Positions 15,685 through 24,506 of a stretch of DNA of 33,016 bases are shown in pieces. The DNA comes from Megasphaera sp. NM10 (GTDB taxonomy: Bacteria > Bacillota > Negativicutes > Veillonellales > Megasphaeraceae). Below the pieces are notes generated by a model. It was not told the DNA's origin and did not search any database. It worked only from the letters and a program-made list of their open reading frames with translations. Position numbers and translations under genes: made by a program. The DNA is taken from assembly GCF_000417505.1 (NCBI RefSeq), contig NZ_APHY01000036.1, positions 1 to 33,016 of the forward strand. The letters run 5' to 3'. Positions within the stretch are counted from its first letter, which is position 1. Every line of letters starts with the position of its first letter.

Positions 15685-16515
15685 ATGAAACACAGTAAGA
15701 CGGAAATCGCCTTGCTCACGATCAGCGTCGTCTTCATCGTGGTCATGCTCATCGTTCCCCTCGTGTCGGTCCTCACCAACTCGCTGGCCGAAGGCTGGGA
15801 CTTTTACGTACAAGCCCTGACGACGCCATACGTCCTGTCGGCCCTGCGCCTGACCCTGATCGCCACGGTCGCCGCCGTCATCGTCAATACTATCGTCGGC
15901 CTCGGTGCGGCCTGGGCTATTTCCAAATTCGACTTCCGGGGCAAGCATTTCCTGACGACCCTCATCGATATACCCTTTTCCATCTCGCCGGTCATCGCCG
16001 GCCTGGCCTTCATCATGACCTTCGGCCGCATGGGCTGGATCGGTCAGTGGATCGAAGTCCTCAACGACTACTGGGGGACGGATATCCAAATCGTCTTTGC
16101 CGTTCCCGGCGTCATCTTGGCGACGATTTTCGTCACCTTTCCCTTCGTCTTCCGGGAAATCATCCCCGTCCTCAGCACCAACGGGCGCGATGAAGAGGAA
16201 GCGGCGGCCCTCATGGGAGCCAGCGGCTGGACTATTTTCTTCCGCATCACCCTGCCGCAGATCAAATGGGCCCTGCTCTACGGCATCGTCCTCTGCACGG
16301 CCCGGGCGCTGGGCGAATTCGGTGCCGTCAGTGCCTTGTCGAAACTGCGCGGCGAGACTTTTACGCTGCCCCTGGAAATCGACGCCCTCTATCAATCGGG
16401 GTCGGCCGATGCCATTACGGCGGCCTTTGCCGTATCGTCACTGCTCGTCTTATTAGCCATCATCGTCCTGCTGCTCCGGACTTTCCTCGAAGCCAAGGCC
16501 GATAAAACGTCATAA
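15685..16515 (+). CDS. cysW: sulfate ABC transporter permease CysW
   Basis: Second membrane subunit, pairing with CysT. The EAA loop is EEEAAALMGASGWTIFFRITLPQIKWALLYG; the CysW-style segments DIPFSISPVIAGLAFIMTFG and ARALGEFGAVSALSKLRGETFTLPLEID are present. The length of 276 residues is normal and about six membrane spans are visible. The cysA ribosome site overlaps the end of this gene, suggesting coupled translation. Confidence 0.94.
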   Translation: MKHSKTEIALLTISVVFIVVMLIVPLVSVLTNSLAEGWDFYVQALTTPYVLSALRLTLIATVAAVIVNTIVGLGAAWAISKFDFRGKHFLTTLIDIPFSISPVIAGLAFIMTFGRMGWIGQWIEVLNDYWGTDIQIVFAVPGVILATIFVTFPFVFREIIPVLSTNGRDEEEAAALMGASGWTIFFRITLPQIKWALLYGIVLCTARALGEFGAVSALSKLRGETFTLPLEIDALYQSGSADAITAAFAVSSLLVLLAIIVLLLRTFLEAKADKTS

Positions 16516-16529
16516 AGGAGGTGAAGCTC

Positions 16530-17591
16530 ATGTACGTCGAAATGAAACACATCGAAAAGAATTATGGGTCCTTCCACGCGTCGCGCGACGTTTCCTTTGG
16601 CATCGACAAGGGCAAGCTCGTCGCCCTCCTCGGTCCCAGCGGCAGCGGCAAGACGACGATCCTGCGCATGCTGGCCGGCCTGGAGAATCCCAACAGCGGC
16701 GACATCTTCATCGACGGCCGCCGGGTCAACGACATTCCCGCTGCCAAGCGGGGCATCGGCTTCGTCTTCCAGAACTACGCCTTGTTCCGCTATATGACCG
16801 TCTACGACAACGTCGCCTTCGGCCTGGAAATCCAGAAGCGGCCGAAAGAGGAGATACGCCAGCGCGTATTGGAGATGATCGACCTCGTCGGCCTGTCGGG
16901 CATGGAAAAGCGCTATCCCAACCAGCTCTCCGGCGGCCAGCGCCAGCGCGTGGCCTTTGCCCGGGCCCTGGCGCCGAATCCCCAGGTCCTGCTCCTGGAT
17001 GAACCTTTTGCCGCCATCGACGCCAAGGTCCGTCAGGAACTGCGCAACTGGCTCAAGGATACGATTCACCGCGTCGGCATTACCAGCATCTTCGTCACCC
17101 ACGACCAGGACGAAGCCGTCGAAGTGGCCGATGAAATCATCATCACCAACCACGGCCATATCGAACAGGTCGGGACGCCGCTGGATATTTACCGCCAGCC
17201 CAGGACGCCCTTTGTAGCTCAATTTATCGGAACTCCAGTTGTCATCGACAACTGCAACATCCTCACGGGATTCCTGCAAGTCGGAGCGGGCAAACAAGCC
17301 ATCGTCCGACCGGAGTTCCTTAAAATTTACAAACACGGCACGATGAAACAGTATATCAGCGCTGCTGAAGAAGGGACGGTCGAAGCCGTCGTCTTCCGCG
17401 GCAGCCACCTCGACGTGACCGTCCGCATCAAGGGCCTGGCCATCCACGGCGAATATTCCTTCGACGACCCGCCACTGTCTGTCGGCGAGACCGTCCAGGT
17501 CCTCATTTACCGCTTGTACGTCCTCGACGGCGACAAGACGTATTTAAAAGAAAACAGCGCCATGACCTCGGCTGACGTTTTCTATATTTAA
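16530..17591 (+). CDS. cysA: sulfate ABC transporter ATP-binding protein
   Basis: ATPase that powers CysTW. From the ATG at 16530 (353 residues) it shows Walker A GPSGSGKTT near residue 34, the Q-loop FVFQNYALF, signature LSGGQRQRVAFARAL, Walker B VLLLDEPFAA and the H-loop FVTHDQDEA, then a C-terminal regulatory TOBE-like domain from about residue 235. An in-frame GTG at 16521 is part of the AAGGAGGTG ribosome site and is unlikely to be the start. It ends 16 bp before aprA, tying import to APS reduction. Confidence 0.94.
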   Translation: MYVEMKHIEKNYGSFHASRDVSFGIDKGKLVALLGPSGSGKTTILRMLAGLENPNSGDIFIDGRRVNDIPAAKRGIGFVFQNYALFRYMTVYDNVAFGLEIQKRPKEEIRQRVLEMIDLVGLSGMEKRYPNQLSGGQRQRVAFARALAPNPQVLLLDEPFAAIDAKVRQELRNWLKDTIHRVGITSIFVTHDQDEAVEVADEIIITNHGHIEQVGTPLDIYRQPRTPFVAQFIGTPVVIDNCNILTGFLQVGAGKQAIVRPEFLKIYKHGTMKQYISAAEEGTVEAVVFRGSHLDVTVRIKGLAIHGEYSFDDPPLSVGETVQVLIYRLYVLDGDKTYLKENSAMTSADVFYI

Positions 17592-17607
17592 CGAAGGAGT
17601 CTATGTT

Positions 17608-19305
17608 ATGCAGATTACCAGCGAGAAGATCATCCATACGGATGTCCTCATCATCGGCGGCGGGACGGCCGGCTGTTATGCCGCCCTGACCCTCCGCAGC
17701 CTGTCTGATGCGTCCGTGGTCATCGCCGAAAAGGCCGATATCCGCCGCAGCGGCTGTCTGGCAGCCGGCGTCAATGCCCTGAACGCCTATATCACCAAGG
17801 GCCATACGCCGCAGTTCTACGTCGACTACGCCAAGAAAGACGCAGCCGGTATCGTCCGGGAAGACTTGCTCCTCACCATGTCCGAAGGCCTCAACGAAGT
17901 CACCAGGAAGCTGGAAGACCTGGGACTGGTCATCTTGAAGGACGAAAAAGGAGAATACGTCGCCCGCGGCACGCGCAACATCAAGATTAACGGCGAAAAT
18001 ATCAAGACCATCCTGGCCGACGCCGTCAAGAAGCTCGATGGCGTCCAGGTCATCAACCATCTGAATATTACCGACTACATCGTCCGCGACAATACCATGG
18101 CCGGCGCCCTGGGCTTCGATATGCGCACGGGCACGGCCTATGAAATCCGGGCCAAAGCCGTCCTCTGTGCCACAGGCGGCGCAGCCGGCCTCTACCGGCC
18201 CAACAATCCCGGTTTTTCCCGGCACAAGATGTGGTACTGTCCCTTCAACACCGGTGCCGGCTATGCCATGGGCATCCGGGCCGGGGCCGAAATGACGACC
18301 TTTGAAATGCGCTTCATCGCCCTGCGCTGCAAGGATACCATCGCGCCGACAGGGACTATCGCCCAGGGCGTCGGGGCCAAGCAGGTCAACGCCCGCGGTG
18401 ACGTATATGAACAGAAATACGGCCTGACCACGTCCCAGCGCCTGTACGGCACGGTCCGGGAAACGCTGGATGGCAACGGTCCCTGTTATCTCCGCACGGA
18501 AGGCATCACGCCGGCTCAGGACGAATCGCTCCTCAAGGCCTACCTCAACATGGCGCCGAGCCAGACTTTGAAATGGATCGAGTCGGGGAAATTGCCGAGT
18601 CAGCAGAACGTCGAAATCGAAGGGACCGAACCGTACGTCGTCGGCGGCCATACGGCCAGCGGCTACTGGGTCGACACGAACCGTCAGACGACGATCCGCC
18701 ACCTCTATGCGGCTGGCGACGTCGCCGGCGGCTGTCCGCAGAAATACGTCACGGGTGCCCTGGTCGAAGGGGAAATCGCCGCCAAGAATATGGTCCGCCA
18801 GGGCCTGAGCGATGCATCCGGCCTCGATGAAGCCCAGGAAAAAGCCATCCTCGCCGAAAAGGTAGCCGAATACAACGCCGCCCTCGGTGAGACGGACAGC
18901 TTCTTCACTGTGGAACAGCTGGAAGAAGCCATGCAGAAAGTCATGGATACCTACGCCGGCGGCATCGGCAGCCATTACCAGTACAACGAAAAGCAGCTGG
19001 CCCTGGCCGATGAAAAGATCGACCAGCTCATGGAACTGGCCGCCCACGTCGGCGCCAGCGATTACCATGAACTGCTCTTCGTCTACGAACTGCGCGAACG
19101 GCTGACGGTCTGCAAGGTCCTCATCGCCCACCTGCGGGCCCGCAAGGAAACGCGGTGGCATTCCTTTGCAGAGAACCTCGATTATCCGGAACAGCGTGCG
19201 GATTGGCTGAAATACGTCAATTCCCGCATGGACGAAGACGGCCAGGTCCACATGATCTACCGCGATTTAGTACCAGGAGGGGAAACTTATGAGCATACGC
19301 ATTAA
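17608..19305 (+). CDS. aprA: adenylylsulfate reductase alpha subunit (FAD)
   Basis: Flavoprotein that reduces adenosine-5'-phosphosulfate to sulfite and AMP. The N terminus has the FAD dinucleotide motif LIIGGGTAGCYAALTL; ADIRRSGCLAAGVNALNAY and RGTRNIKINGENIK are AprA-specific; active-site-type residues occur in FEMRFIALRCKD (Arg) and VVGGHTASGYWVDT (His); AAGDVAGGCPQKYVTGA closes the FAD domain. At 565 residues it is shorter than the roughly 620-670 of classical sulfate reducers. Its place between cysA and cysDN, with no APS kinase or PAPS reductase near, suggests assimilatory use. The last 17 bp overlap aprB. Confidence 0.9.
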   Translation: MQITSEKIIHTDVLIIGGGTAGCYAALTLRSLSDASVVIAEKADIRRSGCLAAGVNALNAYITKGHTPQFYVDYAKKDAAGIVREDLLLTMSEGLNEVTRKLEDLGLVILKDEKGEYVARGTRNIKINGENIKTILADAVKKLDGVQVINHLNITDYIVRDNTMAGALGFDMRTGTAYEIRAKAVLCATGGAAGLYRPNNPGFSRHKMWYCPFNTGAGYAMGIRAGAEMTTFEMRFIALRCKDTIAPTGTIAQGVGAKQVNARGDVYEQKYGLTTSQRLYGTVRETLDGNGPCYLRTEGITPAQDESLLKAYLNMAPSQTLKWIESGKLPSQQNVEIEGTEPYVVGGHTASGYWVDTNRQTTIRHLYAAGDVAGGCPQKYVTGALVEGEIAAKNMVRQGLSDASGLDEAQEKAILAEKVAEYNAALGETDSFFTVEQLEEAMQKVMDTYAGGIGSHYQYNEKQLALADEKIDQLMELAAHVGASDYHELLFVYELRERLTVCKVLIAHLRARKETRWHSFAENLDYPEQRADWLKYVNSRMDEDGQVHMIYRDLVPGGETYEHTH

Positions 19306-19603
19306 GCAGGAACGCTGTATCGGCTGCGGCCAGTGCATCGACGTCTGCCCGGGCAGCCTCATCGACCGCAACGGCCAGGGCAAGGCCTGGATGCATTATC
19401 CCAAGGACTGCTGGGGCTGTGTATCCTGCGTCAAAGTCTGCCCGGTCCAGGCCATCGACTTCTACCTCGGCGCCGATATGGGCGGCCGCGGCAGCACGAT
19501 GAACGTCACTGCTGACGGCCACTACCTGCATTGGCATATCCATAAGGCCGACGGCAGTGAAAAGACCATCACCGTCGACCGCAAACAGGCGAATTCATAT
19601 TAA
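19289..19603 (+). CDS. aprB: adenylylsulfate reductase beta subunit (2x[4Fe-4S])
   Basis: Ferredoxin-like electron-transfer partner of AprA. Two cluster motifs are visible: CIGCGQCIDVCP near residue 10 and CWGCVSCVKVCP near residue 44, with the wide insertion between that is characteristic of AprB. At 104 residues it is shorter than the ~150 of dissimilatory AprB and seems to lack the C-terminal tail that wraps around AprA. It overlaps aprA by 17 bp, so translation is coupled. The electron donor is not encoded nearby. Confidence 0.9.
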   Translation: MSIRIKQERCIGCGQCIDVCPGSLIDRNGQGKAWMHYPKDCWGCVSCVKVCPVQAIDFYLGADMGGRGSTMNVTADGHYLHWHIHKADGSEKTITVDRKQANSY

Positions 19604-19605
19604 TT

Positions 19606-19686
19606 AGTTTGCCGTTTGTAGTAGCGAGTTTGTAGTAAAAGAGCACCCATTACGGCAAACTGCAGACTATAAACTGGAAACTGCAT
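19606..19686. repeat. heptad composite repeat, copy D (no core, no terminator)
   Basis: AGTTTGC, CGTTTGT, AGTAGCG, AGTTTGT, AGTAAAA, an 18-base spacer unlike the usual core, then ACTGCAG, ACTATAA, ACTGGAA, ACTGCAT. It lies inside the sulfate operon and no terminator accompanies it, so transcription probably reads through from aprB to cysD. Confidence 0.8.
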
Positions 19687-19710
19687 TTTATCAATAGGGG
19701 GATTCATATT

Positions 19711-20610
19711 ATGTGTGCATTATCGCATCTCGACAAGTTAGAGGCCGAAGCGATTTACATCATCCGCGAAGTCGCTGCGGAATGTGAAAAGCCGGTCATG
19801 CTCTATTCCATCGGCAAGGACAGTTCTGTCATGCTTCACCTGGCCCGGAAGGCCTTTTATCCGGAAAAGCCGCCTTTCCCGTTCCTCCATGTCAATACGA
19901 CGTGGAAGTTCAAGGAAATGATCCGCTTCCGCGATGAAACCATGAAGAAGTACGGCCTGCAGCTCATTGAATACATCAACCAGGAAGGCGTCAAACAGGG
20001 CGTCAATCCTTTCGATTACGGCGCAGCCTATACGGACATCATGAAGACCCAGGCCCTCAAGCAGGCCCTGCACAAATACGGCTTCACCGCTGCTTTTGGC
20101 GGCGGCCGCCGGGACGAAGAAAAATCCCGCGCCAAAGAACGTATCTTTTCCTTCCGCAATGAAGCCCAGGCCTGGGACCCGAAGAACCAGCGCCCGGAAA
20201 TGTGGAAGCTCTACAATACGCACATCCATAAAGGCGAAAGCATGCGCGTATTCCCCATTTCCAACTGGACGGAAAAAGATATCTGGCAGTACATCAAACG
20301 GGAAAACATCGACATCGTCTCTTTGTACTTTGCCAAGGAACGGCCCTGCGTCTATCGTGACGGCAACATCATCATGGTCGACGACGACCGCATGCGCCTC
20401 AAGCCGGGAGAAGAAATCATGCACAAGAAGATCCGCTTCCGGACCTTGGGTTGCTATCCTTTGACAGGGGGCATCGAATCCGATGCCGATACGCTGGATG
20501 CCATCATCGATGAAACGCTGAGCGCCGTATCGTCGGAACGGACGAGCCGCGTCATCGATAATGAAGCAGCTGGCAGCATGGAACGCAGAAAGAGAGAGGG
20601 GTATTTCTAA
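19711..20610 (+). CDS. cysD: sulfate adenylyltransferase small subunit
   Basis: PP-loop nucleotidyltransferase that makes APS from sulfate and ATP together with the CysN GTPase. The PP motif [17 protein letters not shown] is near residue 34; [34 protein letters not shown] and [14 protein letters not shown] are family hallmarks. The length of 299 residues is normal. Its stop is one base from the cysN ATG. It provides the substrate for AprAB. Confidence 0.95.
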   Translation: MCALSHLDKLEAEAIYIIREVAAECEKPVMLYSIGKDSSVMLHLARKAFYPEKPPFPFLHVNTTWKFKEMIRFRDETMKKYGLQLIEYINQEGVKQGVNPFDYGAAYTDIMKTQALKQALHKYGFTAAFGGGRRDEEKSRAKERIFSFRNEAQAWDPKNQRPEMWKLYNTHIHKGESMRVFPISNWTEKDIWQYIKRENIDIVSLYFAKERPCVYRDGNIIMVDDDRMRLKPGEEIMHKKIRFRTLGCYPLTGGIESDADTLDAIIDETLSAVSSERTSRVIDNEAAGSMERRKREGYF

Positions 20611-20611
20611 A

Positions 20612-22305
20612 ATGGATAGAAACGGAAACGGCTTGTTAAAATTTATTACCTGCGGCAGCGTCGATGACGGCAAATCGACACTCATCGGTCATTTGCTCTA
20701 TGACGCCAAATTGCTCTACGCCGACCAGAAGAAGGCTCTGGAACTGGAAAGCAAGGTCGGCAGCCGCGGCGGGGCCATCGACTACTCGCTGCTCCTGGAC
20801 GGCCTCATGGCAGAACGGGAACAGGGCATTACCATCGACGTAGCCTATCGCTATTTCAGCACGGACAACCGCAGCTTCATCGTCGCCGACACGCCGGGCC
20901 ATGAAGAATATACGCGCAACATGGCTGTCGGTGCTTCCTTTGCCGACTTGGCCATCATCCTCATCGACGCCACCAAAGGCGTCCTGGTCCAGACCCGCCG
21001 CCATGCCCGCATCTGCGCCCTCATGGGAATCCGCTACTTCATCTTCGCCATCAACAAGATGGACCTGGCCGGCTACAGCCAGGAACGTTTTGAAGAAATC
21101 AAGGTCCAGATCGCCAAGCTCCGCGATGAATTGGAACTGGCCAACGTCATCCTCATCCCTGTCTCGGCGACGGAAGGGGACAACGTTACCAAGGCCTCGG
21201 CCAATATGCCTGGTACCAGGGGCCGACCATCCTCGACTATCTGGAAACGGTCAACGTCGAAGAAGACGAAGAAGAAGGCTTTTACCTGCCCATCCAGCGC
21301 GTCTGCCGCCCGAACCACACCTTCCGCGGCTTCCAGGGCCAGATCGAAAGCGGCGCCTTGGCCGTCGGCGATACGATTACGACCCTGCCCAGCAAGGAAG
21401 AAGCTAAGGTCAAATCCATCCTCATCGGCTTCGATACCGTCGATTCGGCCGTCAAAGGCCAGCCGGTCAACGTCCAGCTCGACCGCGAAGTCGACGTATC
21501 CCGGGGCTGCGTCTTTACCAAGGGGACGGACGTCGCCCTGAGTCAGCGCATTACAGCGACCATGCTCTGGATGGATGACCAGGACCTGGCTGTCGGCAAA
21601 GAATACGTCGTCAAATTGGGGATCAAGGAAATCGTCGGCGTCCTCACTGATATCGACTACACCATTGACGTCAATACAGGCGAAAAGAAACGCGCTTCGA
21701 GCCTTACGAAGAACGAAATCGCCGTCTGCACGCTCTTCCTGCAGGAACCGATTGTCGTCGATACCTTCAGTCATCACAAGGTCCTGGGCGAACTCATCCT
21801 CATCGACCGCGTCACCAATATGACCTCGGCCTGCGGCGTCGTCATCGACGTTAACGACACCAACGCCGACCACACCTTCGTCAACGGCTCCCTGAAGGCC
21901 CGCGGCGACGTCTTTGAAGACTTCTTCTACGGCATGCAGAGCCTCAATATCACCAAGGCCAAACCGGCCTTCCACCAGTACCACATCGGCGATACGATCC
22001 CGACGAAAGGCGAAACCTATGCCTATCCGGATAACTTCGACATCCTCATCCTCCGCGACAAGGTTGCCGTCGAAATCCGCGACGCCAAAGTCGCCAACAT
22101 CCTGTCCCTCGACGGCTATGCCTATACGGAACAGCCTTTAGTCAACGGCCGCGGCTTTGCCATCAACGTCCATTCGCCGCAGGAATTCGCTGCCTTCAAG
22201 GCGGACTACGCCAAGGCCGGGGGAAACTCCGATGCCGAACTCTTCGACAAGTGGATGACTTTTGAAACGTATCGCAAGATTAAATTCCACAACGATTTTG
22301 AATGA
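20612..22305 (+). pseudogene. cysN: sulfate adenylyltransferase large subunit (GTPase), one-base frameshift
   Basis: EF-Tu-like GTPase subunit that drives APS formation. G1 [10 protein letters not shown]3 DTPGHEEY and G4 NKMDL are intact. At about 21208 the frame breaks in ATGCCTGGTACC: one extra C restores [17 protein letters not shown], and the downstream frame continues through [19 protein letters not shown] to the stop at 22303-22305. The restored protein is about 565 residues. The C-terminal third is not an APS kinase (no P-loop), consistent with direct APS reduction by AprAB. As given, the sequence yields only the GTPase part; a sequencing error is as likely as a real mutation. Confidence 0.88.
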
Positions 22306-22317
22306 TTATTAACACTC

Positions 22318-22352
22318 AAAAAGAGGCTGTCTTCAGGCGACAGCCTCTTTTT
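22318..22352 (+). terminator. terminator after cysN
   Basis: AAAAAGAGGCTGTC and GACAGCCTCTTTTT form a perfect 14-bp stem with T tail. It separates the cysK-cysN block from the asr genes. Confidence 0.93.
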
Positions 22353-22442
22353 CTGTATGCAAAGACAGCATGGACTACCGGTAATAAGTTACAGCGTTAT
22401 GATGAGTCATAGGACCTGAAAAGAAAAGATTATGGGGAAAAG

Positions 22443-22588
22443 TATAATGTATTTAAATTCCTCAACGATAACGATTTTATATGATAAAAAAGCATAGTAT
22501 TTAGAAAAAAATTAAAAAAACTGTTGCTACGGCAACGGTTTTTTTCTTCTCCCGCTGTTATCATAAAATCAACGAGGCGGCTTATGAT
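22443..22588 (+). promoter_or_regulatory. asr upstream region: possible small transcript, terminator and operator
   Basis: The 363-bp gap before asrA has no gene. It holds a TATAAT box (22443-22448, weak -35), a strong terminator (22514-22545), and beyond it an inverted repeat ATCATAA (22560-22566) with TTATGAT (22582-22588). The arrangement could mean a ~70-nt small RNA or an attenuated leader. The asrA promoter itself is unclear; TTGTTT at 22618-22623 is a candidate -35. Confidence 0.35.
22514..22545 (+). terminator. intrinsic terminator upstream of asrA
   Basis: AAAAAAACTGTTGC pairs with GCAACGGTTTTTTT (one G-U pair), loop TACG. It is not next to a gene end, since cysN already has its own terminator 160 bp earlier. 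Confidence 0.85.
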
Positions 22589-22668
22589 GTCGTCACGGTG
22601 TATGTGAAAAAAATAATTTGTTTATCCATTATATTTGTCATTTATTTCTTTAGAAAGAGGGTAACAGC

Positions 22669-23687
22669 ATGGGCTATCAATTAAATGCAGATGCATTGAA
22701 CACGGTCTTTGCCAAATGGTCGGATACGTATGACATTTACGCTCCGAAACTGTTTGCCGGCACGGGACGTTCTTCGATGCAGGACATCGTACGCTATGGC
22801 AAGATCACCAAGCCGGAAGAAATCGTTTGGGACAAACGGTCCGACTACTCGGCAAAAGACGTTTTATTGCCCGTTTGCCAGACGTTGTTCTATTTCAATG
22901 AAAATACCGTCACCGAAGCCGAAGCCCCGGAAAAGGGTGCCATCATTTTGCTGCGCAGCTGCGACTTGCACGCCATCAAGCGCTTCGACTACATGTACCT
23001 CCAGAACGGTCCGGAAGACTATTATTACAAACGCGTCCGCGACCGCGTCAAATTCGTCCTCATGGGCTGCAGCCAGGAATTCGACAACTGCTTCTGCGTT
23101 TCCATGGGCACCAATACCAGCGATAACTACGATGTCGCCTTGAACGTCAAAGACGGCCAGTATTTCCTCGATGTCAAAGATGACGTCCTTGGGAAAGCTG
23201 TCAGCGAAGCCAAGGCACCGGAAGTCGACGTCGTCCCGGACCATGTGACGGAAAACAAGCTCCAGGTACACATTCCGGAAAACCTCTCGTCGGCTATCGC
23301 CAAATCCCACGTATGGATGAATACGACAAGCGCTGCATCAAATGCGGCCGCTGCACCCTGGCCTGTCCGACCTGTACCTGCTGGTCCATGCAGGATGTGT
23401 TCTTCACGGAAGACCATAAAGCCGGTGAACGCCGCCGTGTACAGACGTCCTGTATGTTCGACGACTATACCCTGGTTGCCGGTGGCCTTTGCTTCCGCAA
23501 GAAGGCGGGCGAACGGATGCGCTTCAAAGTGCTCCATAAGACGCTGGAATTCAAACAGCGTTCCGGTTTCCAGATGTGCGTAGGCTGCGGCCGCTGCGAT
23601 GCCATCTGTCCGGAATACATTTCGCTCAGCCATTGCATCAATGTCAAACTGCCGGAAGGCATGAAGGAGGTCACAGAGAATGAATAA
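22669..23687 (+). pseudogene. asrA: anaerobic sulfite reductase subunit A, one-base frameshift
   Basis: Iron-sulfur electron-transfer subunit of the AsrABC sulfite reductase. The N-terminal part (RSCDLHAIKRFDYMYL, CSQEFDNCFCVSMGTN) is typical. At about 23310 the frame breaks; one extra base after CACGT restores HxMDEYDKRCIKCGRC and leads into two [4Fe-4S] motifs, CIKCGRCTLACP and CVGCGRCDAICP. The restored length is about 339 residues. The end overlaps asrB by 8 bp. Without repair both clusters are lost, which would disable electron delivery. A sequencing artefact cannot be excluded. Confidence 0.88.
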
Positions 23688-24492
23688 CGAATATTTACCG
23701 TTCCGTTCGGAAATCTTAGAAGTCATTAAACATGCTGATGTGGAATATACCTTCCGTATGTCCTATGACCGCGGCAAAGAACATCCGGTCAAACCGGGCC
23801 AGTTCTTTGAAATCTCTATCCCGAAATACGGTGAAGCGCCCATTTCCGTCAGCGGCATTACCGACCATTCCCTGGATTTCACCATCCGTAAAGTCGGCAG
23901 CCTGACCGATGAAATCTTTGAAAACTACGTCGGCGGCCACTTCTTCATGCGCGGGCCTTATGGCAACGGCTTCGACGTCAATATGTTCAAAGGCAAGGAA
24001 ATCGTCCTGGTCACAGGCGGCTCCGGCTTGTCCCCGGTCCATGGCGTCATCGACTACTTCGCCGATCACATGGACGAATGCAAGAGCCTGACTGTCATCT
24101 CCGGTTTCAAATCGCCGGCAGACATCCTCTTCAAAGCAGACCTCAAACGCTGGATTGACGACGGCATGAACTTCATCTGCACCGTCGACAAGGCTCCGGA
24201 AGAAGGGGATTACGACGGCCATGTCGGCTTGGTCACCCAGTATATCCCGGAACTGCCCCTCAAGGACTTCGACAACGCCATCGCCGTCGTCGTCGGTCCG
24301 CCGATGATGATCAAGTTCTCCATCCAGGAATTGATTAAACTCGGTTTCGATGAAGAAAAAATCTGGCTCTCTGAATCGCGCAAAATGTGCTGCGGTCTCG
24401 GCAAATGTGGCCACTGCCGTATTGGCAAAGTCTACGTCTGCCAGGACGGGCCGGTATTCAAATACACCGAACTTCGTACATTGATCGACTAG
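23680..24492 (+). CDS. asrB: anaerobic sulfite reductase subunit B (FAD/NADH)
   Basis: Flavin subunit that takes electrons from NAD(P)H for sulfite reduction; related to dihydroorotate dehydrogenase electron-transfer subunits and ferredoxin-NADP reductases. The FAD-binding barrel occupies the first ~95 residues (KPGQFFEISIPKYGEAPISVSG), then the nucleotide-binding motif VTGGSGLSPVHGVIDYF, and the C-terminal cysteine cluster CCGLGKCGHC with a later C for a [2Fe-2S] centre. At 270 residues it is full length. AAGGAGG overlaps the end of asrA. Confidence 0.93.
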   Translation: MNNEYLPFRSEILEVIKHADVEYTFRMSYDRGKEHPVKPGQFFEISIPKYGEAPISVSGITDHSLDFTIRKVGSLTDEIFENYVGGHFFMRGPYGNGFDVNMFKGKEIVLVTGGSGLSPVHGVIDYFADHMDECKSLTVISGFKSPADILFKADLKRWIDDGMNFICTVDKAPEEGDYDGHVGLVTQYIPELPLKDFDNAIAVVVGPPMMIKFSIQELIKLGFDEEKIWLSESRKMCCGLGKCGHCRIGKVYVCQDGPVFKYTELRTLID

Positions 24493-24506
24493 GAGGCTGA
24501 TACATT

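Noticed and set aside
15043-16395. 450-codon open frame on the - strand
   Set aside because: Antisense shadow of cysT and cysW, rich in D, G, Q and R with no domain.
17503-19251. 582-codon open frame on the - strand
   Set aside because: Antisense shadow of aprA; no motif and no ribosome site.
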